This document shows positions 19,297 to 27,836 of a stretch of DNA of 64,000 nucleotides, piece after piece. The translations under genes and the position numbers were made by a program. Each line of letters starts with the position of its first letter. Positions within the stretch are counted from its first letter, which is position 1. A model generated the notes under the pieces. The model made no database searches, was not told the origin of the DNA, and worked only from the letters and a program-made list of their open reading frames with translations. The DNA comes from [Limnothrix rosea] IAM M-220. GTDB taxonomy: Bacteria; Cyanobacteriota; Cyanobacteriia; Cyanobacteriales; MRBY01. The stretch covers positions 80,697-144,696 of the forward strand of contig NZ_MRBY01000002.1 in NCBI RefSeq assembly GCF_001904615.1. The letters are read 5' to 3'.

Positions 19297-19563
19297 TTAA
19301 GCAACATCAGGACAAGTTGACGGCTCAGTCAAAGCTTGCACCATAGACTCTCCCGCAAACTCCAATGTAAAAGAGTGTTCCAAAACTTCAATAGGCTGTA
19401 CCTCCTTGGGTACTGTCTCAAAGGCAGCAACCCCTAGTGGACAGGCATTCCAAGCGGGATCCATGAATGTCCCAAATTGCTCACAAGTACCACCTCTTCT
19501 CCCTTCTGTCCGGAAGTAGCGACAAGTTTTACAGGTAGAGATGGAGCAATTTTTACTGTTCAT
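19297..19563 (-). CDS. Small cysteine-rich protein, possible metal-binding
   Basis: 88 residues. Six cysteines are concentrated in the first 42: CSISTCKTCRYFRTEGRRGGTC then CPLG. The pattern CxxxxCxxC...C...C suggests a zinc or Fe-S site. The C-terminal half (VLEHSFTLEFAGESMVQALTEP) is acidic. I recall similar short Cys-rich proteins in cyanobacteria but no function. ATG at 19563. About 380 bp of AT-rich DNA lie upstream before the next gene. Confidence 0.7.
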   Translation of the reverse strand: MNSKNCSISTCKTCRYFRTEGRRGGTCEQFGTFMDPAWNACPLGVAAFETVPKEVQPIEVLEHSFTLEFAGESMVQALTEPSTCPDVA

Positions 19564-19944
19564 TATGGTGGCTGACTATTAGATGAGAAATTGTGATCGG
19601 GTCTCTTATGTCTGTTTATTATGACTTGTGTAAGAATTGCTACAAAGTAAACTCAACACCATAGAAGGTCATCTATGTAGAGCCTTTTTTCGCTTGGTAA
19701 GATTTAGCTTTTTTTTATATTCTCTATTGCGTTATGTAAACAGACTTGTATTTTCTTTGGCTTGATAAAATCTGTGGTTATTTTGATTAGAAAACAGTTT
19801 TTCGGCACTGGGATCAATTTAAATATTTTTTTCTAATCAGACAAGTCTTACCCGGACAGGTTAATGAACTAATTTAAAGTGATAAAAAAATGAGTAGGGA
19901 AAAATACTTTACTGAGTCATTTTTCTAGGTATTAACTGTCAAAG
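19564..19944. other. AT-rich intergenic region
   Basis: About 380 bases, very AT-rich, with no gene, terminator or tRNA recognised. Confidence 0.5.
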
Positions 19945-20553
19945 TTATGTCGTGATTTCTTGATTAGTGGTGGGGTTATTACGTAACTGTTGCGACATAT
20001 TTTGTTTGTGATGCCATTTTTGCGCGATGCAGCATCGACAAACTTGCCAACGTTTAAGTTCGCCGGGGGGGGTGGGAACGTGACATTTTGGACAGGGGGG
20101 TTGATTTTCCAGTTGTTGCTGTTGTTTTGTTAGCCACGCGCGTACGGCTGCACTGGGGGAGTCGCCACCGGCTCGTTTTGCTTGGGGGGAACGGGAAGTG
20201 GTTCGACTGGGGTGGGGGGAATCTGGATCGGCTAGGGGGGAATAGGCGGGTTTTTGGTGCCAGTGGGTGCTGGTAAAGCGAATATTTTGTATGGCTTCGC
20301 TCGGGGGCAATTTTGCGTTGAGTTTTTTTTGAATGTTGAGGCGCTGGAGGGTGAGGTGCTGGGACCAGGTGTCGTTACTTGTGGCGATGAACAGGGTATT
20401 GTTTTTGATGCTGTGGGGATAGCTATTGAGTTTGGTTTTTGGGGGGAGCAGTTGCTGCCACAGGGTGGTGATGGTTTGTAGGTGTCGTTGATGTTGCCAT
20501 GCTTTTTGGTGCATGACTGTTTTTAGGACTGATTCTAGGGGCTTAAGGGTCAT
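19945..20553 (-). CDS. DUF721/DciA-like protein with C-terminal cysteine motif
   Basis: 202 residues from ATG 20553 (MTLKPLESVLKTVMHQKAW). The 23 extra upstream codons overlap the divergent promoter and are unlikely. The N-terminal ~90 residues (LWQQLLPPKTKLNSY, NNTLFIATSNDTWSQHLTLQRLNIQKKL) match DUF721, the DciA family that loads the replicative helicase DnaB. A Pro/Ser-rich linker leads to CPKC...CRCC near the C-terminus, a possible zinc knuckle. It is divergent from the J-domain gene. The name dciA is likely but not certain in cyanobacteria. Confidence 0.78.
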   Translation of the reverse strand: MTLKPLESVLKTVMHQKAWQHQRHLQTITTLWQQLLPPKTKLNSYPHSIKNNTLFIATSNDTWSQHLTLQRLNIQKKLNAKLPPSEAIQNIRFTSTHWHQKPAYSPLADPDSPHPSRTTSRSPQAKRAGGDSPSAAVRAWLTKQQQQLENQPPCPKCHVPTPPGELKRWQVCRCCIAQKWHHKQNMSQQLRNNPTTNQEITT

Positions 20554-20681
20554 GGCGATCGCCGCACTCACAGGAAAACTAAAGGTCAAAAAAAGGGCTA
20601 TAGCATCCCACAAAAACGGCATAGTTAAGCCGAAATTTATTGTGCGGGGTAGAATATCAAAAATTTTGGCATCTGGTTACG

Positions 20682-21161
20682 ATGGCACAAACTTCGCCGG
20701 ATTCTCGTGCACAACAGGCAAAAAAAACGTTAGATGTAAAAACGCGCATCGCTCTTAGTTATTATGGCGTGTTGGGTTTAAATCCGACGGCTTCGCCGAT
20801 GGAAATTCGTCAAAAATATCGGCAGCTCAGTAAAAAGTTTCATCCTGATACGACTGTTTTACCGGAGGCGGAAGCTCGGGCAAAGTTTCAGCGTCTCAAT
20901 GAGGCCTATGGGACGCTCAGTAGTCCGGAGCGGCGATCGCTTTATGATCTAAAAATTGGCTTTTCTCGATATAGTGTTGTGCAAACTGACCGGGAGTCCA
21001 GCTCTGGTGAGTCGAATTACACCAGTTCGGCTTATCTTGATCCCACGGATCGACCTTTATCGGCAGGAGAAATTTTTGCGCTATTTATTATGTTGACTAC
21101 TTTTGCGGGCTGTTTACTGTTGGCGATCGCCCTGAGTTTGAGCCAGGGTAATGCAGGTTAA
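20682..21161 (+). CDS. J-domain protein with C-terminal membrane helix
   Basis: 159 residues from ATG 20682 (MAQTSPDSRAQQ). The J domain spans about 27-90: YYGVLGLNPTASPMEIRQKYRQL, then KKFHPDTTV with the required HPD, then FQRLNEAYGTLSSPERRSLYD. The C-terminal ~30 residues (AGEIFALFIMLTTFAGCLLLAIALSLS) form one membrane helix. It likely recruits DnaK to a membrane. The client is unknown. It is divergent from the DUF721 gene across about 130 bp. Confidence 0.92.
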   Translation: MAQTSPDSRAQQAKKTLDVKTRIALSYYGVLGLNPTASPMEIRQKYRQLSKKFHPDTTVLPEAEARAKFQRLNEAYGTLSSPERRSLYDLKIGFSRYSVVQTDRESSSGESNYTSSAYLDPTDRPLSAGEIFALFIMLTTFAGCLLLAIALSLSQGNAG

Positions 21162-21244
21162 TTCCAGAAATAACGTCAAATTGTTAAACTAAAGCCACAT
21201 TTTCTAAACTTTGTTACGTCGCGTTATTGCCAAGCAAAAAAACT

Positions 21245-21520
21245 ATGTCTGCCATGCCGTCCGTTGACAGTCCGCTGTACAATCATCCTTTACCAAAAAT
21301 TGAGCAATGGCTATATTCCCTTGGCTGTGAGCAGCAGTCCGAAGAACTACATTGTTGGATGGTAAGTCGCCCGACTTGGGAAGCAGAAATCTGCCTAGAA
21401 ATTGAAGAACTTGCAGTGCGTTATGTGAAAGCGGGAGCTGACGGTTCGGACATTGAGCGGTCTTTTAAATATTCCCTCAGTCGCAAAGATATTGAAGATG
21501 CTGTTTTTTCAGGGCCCTAA
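21245..21520 (+). CDS. DUF3143 family protein
   Basis: 91 residues from ATG 21245. The sequence PLYNHPLPKIEQWLYSLGCEQQ, then LHCWMVSRPTWEAEICLEIEELAVRY, fits the cyanobacterial/plastid DUF3143 family; function unknown. The six codons upstream (TTG start) are less likely. Its 3' end overlaps the convergent P-loop gene by 44 bases. Confidence 0.83.
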   Translation: MSAMPSVDSPLYNHPLPKIEQWLYSLGCEQQSEELHCWMVSRPTWEAEICLEIEELAVRYVKAGADGSDIERSFKYSLSRKDIEDAVFSGP

Positions 21521-21998
21521 GCGTCGATATATCGCTATTTGGGACTGCAATAATTGCTCGTAAACCTTCCTCACATCGCGGCGGATTCTCTATAAGTTCC
21601 CGCGCCATTTTTTGCAGGATTTCACAAGGTACTTGCCGCGATCGCCGTTGATTACGCTGCCAACACTCATCAAAAGGGGTTTGTAAGTGCCAGCCAATCC
21701 AGGGGATTTGGTTGTACTGCGCTAAAAAATCTTGCCGCCATTGCCGATTAAAATTCGTGGCATCGTAAATAATAGTTTGCTGGGTGGCGATCGCCTCTTG
21801 TATGAGCTGATCAATGACAGCCGCAATGGCAGCCCAATCTCCTTGGATACTCGCAGCACCGTAAAGCCGTTGACGAATATCATCGGGTGAGACAATTTGT
21901 CCTTGAGTTTCAGCTTGGAGCCAGCGTGCCACCGTAGACTTGCCGGCTCCCGGTATCCCAATTAGAAAATGCGAGATATGCTGGGAGAACTGCTTCAT
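21477..21998 (-). CDS. P-loop ATPase/kinase-like protein
   Basis: 173 residues from ATG 21998 (MKQFSQHISHFLIGIPGAGKST). Walker A GIPGAGKST lies near the start, then SPDDIRQRLYG and QTIIYDATNFNRQWRQDFL, the pattern of AAA_33/polynucleotide-kinase-like small kinases. RRSRQVPCEILQKMARELI is a lid-like segment. The substrate is unknown. The start lies 26 bp from the divergent O-antigen ligase start and the 3' end overlaps the DUF3143 gene. Confidence 0.85.
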   Translation of the reverse strand: MKQFSQHISHFLIGIPGAGKSTVARWLQAETQGQIVSPDDIRQRLYGAASIQGDWAAIAAVIDQLIQEAIATQQTIIYDATNFNRQWRQDFLAQYNQIPWIGWHLQTPFDECWQRNQRRSRQVPCEILQKMARELIENPPRCEEGLRAIIAVPNSDISTLRALKKQHLQYLCD

Positions 21999-22024
21999 TT
22001 TGAGGGAAAATTTGAGGAATTTCC

Positions 22025-24559
22025 ATGGAAAAACGGTCAATGCTTGAACGACTTCAACTGCCTTGGTGGCAATGGCTTGGCAATGTCGGTGTCGCTCTCC
22101 TAACCATTTTTATGGTACTGCCAGAAAGCTATTACCTGATGGTGACATTTCCTTGGATTTTGATGTGGCAACTGGGCTTTCTGTGTTTGGGGATTGCCTT
22201 GATTGGTGTGATTCGGCAATTTGATTTGCCCTTTCGTCCCCTCGGTTATGGTTTGGATTGGGCGATCGCCGCAGTTATTATCGCTTGTGTTTTATCAACA
22301 ATTTTTGCCCCGTTTCCGCGAGTTGCTGTGTGGCAGCTGATGACGATCAGCGGCTATGGCGTTGCCCTGTACACCCTCAGAAATTTTTTAGGGCAAGGGG
22401 GCTGGAATGCGAAGAATTTACGGCGCTTTCTCGTGATCCTCAGCTTCGGGATGAGTGTCTGGTCAATTGTTGGCTGGCTATACCTAGAGCGCCTAGATCG
22501 TAATCTTTTTCCTATTGGTCACCATAATTTTGTTGGTGCGTATTTTTGTTTAGTGTTGCCGCTGCTCCTCAGTTTTGCCCTTTCCCTAGGGGGTCATGTC
22601 AAAAAAATAATAGGCGTACCGCTTCTTTGTTTCCCCGCACTTTTTGTGATTTATACCAGCTCTTCGCGGGGGGCATTTGTCGGATTTTTGTTGTGGGCGA
22701 TCGCCTCGATTGGATTTGTCATTTGGCGAACTAAAGGTAGAAAACGGTGGATACTTAGCAGCATTGCCCTCGGTTTCTTAACGTTATTTTTTGTCATTGC
22801 ACTACAACATCCCCGTGTTCAGCGCCTTATCTTGGTTGACACCTCATCAAGTGGCTTACCAAAAGTGGAATTTCGAGTCGACGGGGAAACAGAAGACCGA
22901 CTGTTTATGTGGCGTAGTGGTTTTAATATTTTGCAAGATCGCCCCCTCACTGGCGCTGGCTTGGGCAATATGTCCCGCATTTACAATCTCTATCGACCTA
23001 TCACCGTTGGCACAGGCGCTGCCCACATCCAACAGCTCCACGGCACAGCTCCACACCTATTAGCGGAACTTGGTTTAATCGGCGGCGCGGCGATCGCCTT
23101 CCTGCTATTTCAGTTGATCAAGCTTGGTTGGCGGGTACAAAAAACGACCGATCATCCCAAAATTAAGCGACTCATTTACGGTCTCGGTGGTAGCTGGCTT
23201 GCCTATGGTGGCGCAACCTTGACAGATTACCAGCTCGAAAATATATCAATTAGTTTTACGTTGCTACTAACCGTTGTTCTACTCGTGGCGATCGCCGACG
23301 AAACCTTAACAACAGAACCAAAACCCCTAGCAACGCCCCTACGCCGTATCCTGAGCATCGGCAGTTTAGGAGGTGTCTTTGTGGCGCTTTTTGCTATTTT
23401 TCCTAGCGTTTGGTCAATGAATTTATTTCGCTCTGGACGTATCGCTTGGGAACAAGGGCAAAACGAAAAAGCTTTTGTTGATATGGCCACAGCCAGTGAA
23501 ATCCACGCTTGGAATCCAAATTATGCCCTGTATCTCGCCTTTTGGTTCCTTGAAAATCGCACTTACCAAGAAGACTCACCCGAAGATTATCGAAAAAGTA
23601 CAGCGCTCGCCGCTGAGTATCTCATGCAGGCACTAGAGGCCGCTCCCAACGATTCGTATTTCAATCAAAATGTCGGAATTATCCTCTCGGAACTTGATTT
23701 AGTAAAAGCCCAACCCTATTTCGAGCGTAATATTCAGCTTCTCCCCCGCGATCCAGTTTCCTCTAGTTACTTTTTATTGGGGTTAAGTCATCTCGCCCAA
23801 GGCAATGAGGAGAAGGCGATCGCCGCCTTAGCACTACAAGGACTAATCTCACCCGGCCATATGACCCTCGGCAACTGGAATGACAAACAGTTGGCAGGTT
23901 ATCGCATTGCGGCAGTAGAAGCCTGCCTCGCCTTACACAAAGAGCTACTAGCAAGGATTGATCCCGACGATCCCTTAGTTATTTCCCTAAAAGAGCGCAT
24001 GGCTTGGATTAGCTGGTGGCACGGATTACCGATTCCATATTTCGACGAAAAAGACCAATTTTCACCCATTATCCAAACTTTACTGCTGAGTGACAGCGAG
24101 CCAGAAGCCGCCTTTGAGCTCGTGGAAGCGAACCTTGCCGCTGACCCCGGACGGACTATTTGGCTGATTTTACAGGCGTATTTTAATCCGGAAAAACAAC
24201 TAGAGCTAGGTTTCCGCGATCGCCTCGGACAAGTCACACAATATGTACTAGAAACACCCACCGAATCAGAGCGCGATTTACGCCAATGGTTGCGACAAAT
24301 CCCCATGGATTCCCGCCGCACAACGGATCGCACAGCTTCCCAATTAGTTTATCGCAGCCAAAATTTTACAGGGGTTGATGCCATCCTTCATCCGGAGCGC
24401 CTTGAGCAATTTCGTTTGGTCTCCATCCTTAGTTTAGGGGGTGGCTTTCCGCGGACTTTACCGGAGCTTGATCGACTGGTGAATGAAGTTAACCGAGAAG
24501 AATTGGGCTTACCCCATCCCACCCAAAACGGCTTTACACTAGTAGATTCTGGCAATTGA
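22025..24559 (+). CDS. O-antigen ligase-like membrane protein with C-terminal TPR region
   Basis: 844 residues. The first ~440 contain about ten to twelve membrane helices. The Wzy/WaaL-type core includes SSSRGAFVGFLLWAI and the loop FMWRSGFNILQDRPLTGAGLGNM, which precedes a conserved HNFVGAYF/HGTAPHLLAELGLIGG environment typical of O-antigen ligases. The C-terminal ~390 residues are soluble, with TPR-like helix pairs (YLMQALEAAPNDSYFNQNVGIIL, SSYFLLGLSHLAQGNEEKAIAAL). It probably joins or polymerises surface polysaccharide. An IctB-like protein would be much shorter. Confidence 0.88.
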   Translation: MEKRSMLERLQLPWWQWLGNVGVALLTIFMVLPESYYLMVTFPWILMWQLGFLCLGIALIGVIRQFDLPFRPLGYGLDWAIAAVIIACVLSTIFAPFPRVAVWQLMTISGYGVALYTLRNFLGQGGWNAKNLRRFLVILSFGMSVWSIVGWLYLERLDRNLFPIGHHNFVGAYFCLVLPLLLSFALSLGGHVKKIIGVPLLCFPALFVIYTSSSRGAFVGFLLWAIASIGFVIWRTKGRKRWILSSIALGFLTLFFVIALQHPRVQRLILVDTSSSGLPKVEFRVDGETEDRLFMWRSGFNILQDRPLTGAGLGNMSRIYNLYRPITVGTGAAHIQQLHGTAPHLLAELGLIGGAAIAFLLFQLIKLGWRVQKTTDHPKIKRLIYGLGGSWLAYGGATLTDYQLENISISFTLLLTVVLLVAIADETLTTEPKPLATPLRRILSIGSLGGVFVALFAIFPSVWSMNLFRSGRIAWEQGQNEKAFVDMATASEIHAWNPNYALYLAFWFLENRTYQEDSPEDYRKSTALAAEYLMQALEAAPNDSYFNQNVGIILSELDLVKAQPYFERNIQLLPRDPVSSSYFLLGLSHLAQGNEEKAIAALALQGLISPGHMTLGNWNDKQLAGYRIAAVEACLALHKELLARIDPDDPLVISLKERMAWISWWHGLPIPYFDEKDQFSPIIQTLLLSDSEPEAAFELVEANLAADPGRTIWLILQAYFNPEKQLELGFRDRLGQVTQYVLETPTESERDLRQWLRQIPMDSRRTTDRTASQLVYRSQNFTGVDAILHPERLEQFRLVSILSLGGGFPRTLPELDRLVNEVNREELGLPHPTQNGFTLVDSGN

Positions 24560-24584
24560 GGGTGGCATTTTTCGTCATTAGTTC

Positions 24585-25844
24585 ATGGGTAAAACGTCAA
24601 ACACGTGGCTGTTAGGCTTGGATATTCAGGTTTGGATCTTAGCCGCGGGCAGATTGCTGTCCCACATTGGCACAGGCTTTGTGATGTTCTATGCGCCGAT
24701 TTTTTTTGTGAATGATGTCGGACTCACGGCAACTCAGGTGGGTCTTGCCCTCGGTAGTGGTTCGATATCTGGGATATTGGGTCGCTTTGTGGGGGGATCT
24801 TGGGCGGATAATCCTCAGTGGGGTCGCAAAAAAACGCTATTGGTGGCTCTGGCGATCGCCGCCGTTGCGGATCTTGTTTTTGCGTCAACGAATACTTTTT
24901 CGATGCTGGTGGCAGGGAATCTTTTACAAGGTTTAGGGATTGGTTTGTATTGGCCAGCGACAGAAACGGTGGTAGCGGATCTGACCACTGGAGAACAGCG
25001 AAATGAAGCCTTTGCGATCGCCCGTCTAGCGGACAATGTTGGTTTAGGACTAGGTGTAATTCTGGGTGGTGTGATTATTTCGACCCTCGACAATTACCGT
25101 TTACTTTTTGTCCTTGACGGCATAACTTTCGTTGGTTTTTTCTGGCTGATTTTTTTCGCGATTCAGGAAAGTCAAACTTACCAACATCCGGATGGTGGTC
25201 CATCGCCCTCTATTTTTGAAAGCTGGTTTAAAGCCCTGCGCGATCGCCGTCTTGTGGTGTTTTTAGCGGTGAATATCGTTTTCACAATTTATATTTCACA
25301 GATTCAAAGTACCGCACCCCTCTACCTCACCAATTTTGCGGATGTTCAGCCCCAGTTAATTAGTATTTTGTTTACATGGCATGTGGTCTTTGCCTCGGTT
25401 TGCCAACTACCCGTGGCGCGCCTACTCAACCGCTTTTCTCGACCAAAGGCCTTAATGGTTTCGCTGTTGTTTTGGGGCATCGGTTTTATTGTGATGGGGG
25501 GAGTGGGCATGGCAACATTTCCGGTTTTTGTGGGGGCGATCGCCAGTCTAGGGATTTTATCTTTTGCGGTTGTCACATACACCCCTTCTGCATCGGCATT
25601 GGTGGTGGATCTCGCGCCCGAATCCCAGCGGGGGGTTTATCTCGCGCTCAATTCCCAATGTTGGGCGATCGGTTATTTCATTGGCCCTCCCCTCGGTGGT
25701 TGGGCGCTGGATCAAGCTCCGGCGATCGCCCACGGATTTTGGTTAGTGGCAGCCCTCAGTATTGTGCCTTGTATCGGCGTATCACTCTTTTTAGAACAAT
25801 TACTTGGACAAAAAAGCCCTTCTTCAGCACCGTCCAAACAATAA
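24585..25844 (+). CDS. MFS transporter
   Basis: 419 residues with about 12 membrane helices and the short loop GGSWADNPQWGRKK after helix 2, a version of the MFS GxxxDRxGRR motif, and RLADNVGLGLGVILGGVI in helix 5. It starts 25 bp after the O-antigen ligase gene on the same strand, so the two may be co-transcribed. The substrate cannot be inferred; drug/metabolite efflux-type MFS proteins look similar. Confidence 0.9.
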   Translation: MGKTSNTWLLGLDIQVWILAAGRLLSHIGTGFVMFYAPIFFVNDVGLTATQVGLALGSGSISGILGRFVGGSWADNPQWGRKKTLLVALAIAAVADLVFASTNTFSMLVAGNLLQGLGIGLYWPATETVVADLTTGEQRNEAFAIARLADNVGLGLGVILGGVIISTLDNYRLLFVLDGITFVGFFWLIFFAIQESQTYQHPDGGPSPSIFESWFKALRDRRLVVFLAVNIVFTIYISQIQSTAPLYLTNFADVQPQLISILFTWHVVFASVCQLPVARLLNRFSRPKALMVSLLFWGIGFIVMGGVGMATFPVFVGAIASLGILSFAVVTYTPSASALVVDLAPESQRGVYLALNSQCWAIGYFIGPPLGGWALDQAPAIAHGFWLVAALSIVPCIGVSLFLEQLLGQKSPSSAPSKQ

Positions 25845-25886
25845 GAGTAACTATGTGTTTGGGAGAGCATTAGGAAAATATTGCAT

Positions 25887-26315
25887 TTAAATTATTTCGT
25901 AAGACTTTTCCAACACTTCTTCTAATTCAAACGGACACTCAACGGGAAAATCTGATAATCCAGTTTCTCGCTCTGCCCTCAACACAGCCAAAGGATATGA
26001 TTTCTCGACATATTGTTGAAGCTGAGAACGTAGACTAGGGTTTTCGGACAACAGCTTTTCAATGCGAAGACGTTGTTCTTTAATCGTAAATTGCCAACTG
26101 CGAGATTGACGATTGGGCTGATATTGCCATTTGAGCATATGCATCATCAGCACTTCCAAACGACTTTCTAGTTGTCTTTTTTCAGAACGCCCCATGCTCT
26201 CTATTTCTTCGGCAATATTCGACCAATCCAAGTCGCTGAAATCTTGATTTCTCAAAAGTTCTGCCTGCTGTTGTGTCCATGCATGGAAATCGTCTTCGTA
26301 AGTAATAACATTCAT
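25887..26315 (-). CDS. DUF29 family protein
   Basis: 142 residues from ATG 26315 (MNVITYEDDFHAWTQQQAELLRN). The core DLDWSNIAEEIESMGRSEKRQLESRLEVLMMHMLKWQYQP (read in parts) is the DUF29 signature. It is a very common multicopy family in cyanobacteria with unknown function, often next to repeats or mobile DNA. A 17-bp inverted repeat lies just upstream. Confidence 0.93.
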   Translation of the reverse strand: MNVITYEDDFHAWTQQQAELLRNQDFSDLDWSNIAEEIESMGRSEKRQLESRLEVLMMHMLKWQYQPNRQSRSWQFTIKEQRLRIEKLLSENPSLRSQLQQYVEKSYPLAVLRAERETGLSDFPVECPFELEEVLEKSYEII

Positions 26316-26364
26316 CCGATTCACCAATTAAAGCGATAGGAGCGGCGATCGCCCCCATTTATTA

Positions 26365-26430
26365 AGATCTCCGACTTCTTTTGTTGCACTGCGACATAAA
26401 TCAATGTCTAGCCAAAGAAGTCGGAGATCT
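26365..26430. repeat. 17-bp inverted repeat (AGATCTCCGACTTCTTT hairpin)
   Basis: AGATCTCCGACTTCTTT at 26365-26381 is matched by its exact reverse complement at 26414-26430, with a 32-base spacer. Closely similar palindromic units are frequent in cyanobacterial intergenic DNA. It lies between the 3' end of tldD and the DUF29 start. Confidence 0.75.
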
Positions 26431-26446
26431 AGCCTGCATGTTTAAA

Positions 26447-27832
26447 TTAACGACCACCAACGACGACATTTTTAATGCGCAGGTGAGGGCCACCCACACT
26501 AACAGGCAAGCCACCTTGACCGCCCTTACCGCAACCACCGTTGGTATAAAGCGTATCGTCACCGATCGCCTCAATATCATTGAGAGTTTGGAAGACATTA
26601 CCACTGAGGGTGACATCGCTCACCGGCTCCGCAATTTTGCCGTCGCGAATCATGTAGCCTTCCGCCGCCGCAAAGGTAAACATTTCACCGTTAGTTTGAC
26701 CGCCGAGCATCCGCACCGCGTAAACACCCTCGTTGATGTCTTTGATCATGTCCTCAAAAGATGTATCACCGGGTTCGATCGCCGTATTGGTCATGCGCAC
26801 CAGAGGAGGATAGGACGCGAGAATGGCGCGGGCATTACCAGTGGGTTCCTCTGCCATTTTTCCCGCTGTTTCGCGGGAGTGCAGACGCTGGGTTAAAACA
26901 CCATCTTTGATCAAATATTTGCGCTGTCCGGGAACCCCTTCATCGTCGTATTTCATTGTGCCGGGCAAATTCGGTAAAGTCGCGTCGTCAATGACATTGA
27001 GCTGTTTAATGCCCAAGGGTTTGCCGATGGTGAGCAGCTCCTGCATCCGAGGATTTTCATAGACAAAATCAGCTTCAGATAAATGACCAAAGGCTTCGTG
27101 AATAAACACACCGGCAAGATAGGGATCGAGCACGACGGTATATTGACCACCTTTGACAGGCTTCGCTTCTAACTGACGCACTGCTCGCACGGCTGCCCCT
27201 TTGACGCGATCTTCAATGCCAATGAGGGCATTAAAGTCACAGCGAGAGTTGAGCGACTCAAAGCCCTGCCGCACCACACCGTCTTCACCACGGGCGATCG
27301 CCCCAAATCTGCCATTCACATCAAGACGTTCTTGGACAATGCAACTGCCATTGGAATTAACGAAGTAGGTGGTGACGAATTTATCGCTAATGCTACTCAT
27401 CGTCGTTTGGATGCGAGGGTCATAATCCAGCAAAATCTGGTTATACTTCGCCACGAGATCCCGTTTTTCCTTCAGAGAAACGGCACGGGGATCTTGTTTA
27501 ATATCAACCGGAACATAATCTTCAATCGCGCCGTTCGGTGCTAACTGCGTCGATTCCTTACCGACAAGTTTTGCTTGGGTAATCGCATCATCAAGGCGAT
27601 CGCCCAGTTCTTCCAAACCGTTAAAGGTGACAAAACTCCAACCACCATCATGGCAAGCGCGGATGCCGCCTGCGAGGGCAAAACTGCGGTTACTGCCATC
27701 AAACTGGGGACCTCGAAACGAAATACTGGTCGATTCACTTTGCTGTACCCGTACTTCGAGGTAATCCACCTGAGCCTTTCGGTCGGCGATCGCACTCTTG
27801 AGGGTATCAGTCATCTCTTTGTTTAGTGGCAT
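26447..27832 (-). CDS. tldD: TldD-type metalloprotease
   Basis: 461 residues. The HExxxH motif is in VFIHEAFGHLSEADF (about 240-255), and GGQTNGEMFTFAAAEGYMIRDGKI and the C-terminal GGCGKGGQGGLPVSVGGPHLRI segment are family marks of TldD. TldD normally pairs with TldE (PmbA) to degrade unfolded peptides or process modified ones; no tldE is in this window. It starts 4 bp after the solute-binding protein gene, so the two are probably one transcript. Confidence 0.95.
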   Translation of the reverse strand: MPLNKEMTDTLKSAIADRKAQVDYLEVRVQQSESTSISFRGPQFDGSNRSFALAGGIRACHDGGWSFVTFNGLEELGDRLDDAITQAKLVGKESTQLAPNGAIEDYVPVDIKQDPRAVSLKEKRDLVAKYNQILLDYDPRIQTTMSSISDKFVTTYFVNSNGSCIVQERLDVNGRFGAIARGEDGVVRQGFESLNSRCDFNALIGIEDRVKGAAVRAVRQLEAKPVKGGQYTVVLDPYLAGVFIHEAFGHLSEADFVYENPRMQELLTIGKPLGIKQLNVIDDATLPNLPGTMKYDDEGVPGQRKYLIKDGVLTQRLHSRETAGKMAEEPTGNARAILASYPPLVRMTNTAIEPGDTSFEDMIKDINEGVYAVRMLGGQTNGEMFTFAAAEGYMIRDGKIAEPVSDVTLSGNVFQTLNDIEAIGDDTLYTNGGCGKGGQGGLPVSVGGPHLRIKNVVVGGR

Positions 27833-27836
27833 GGGA

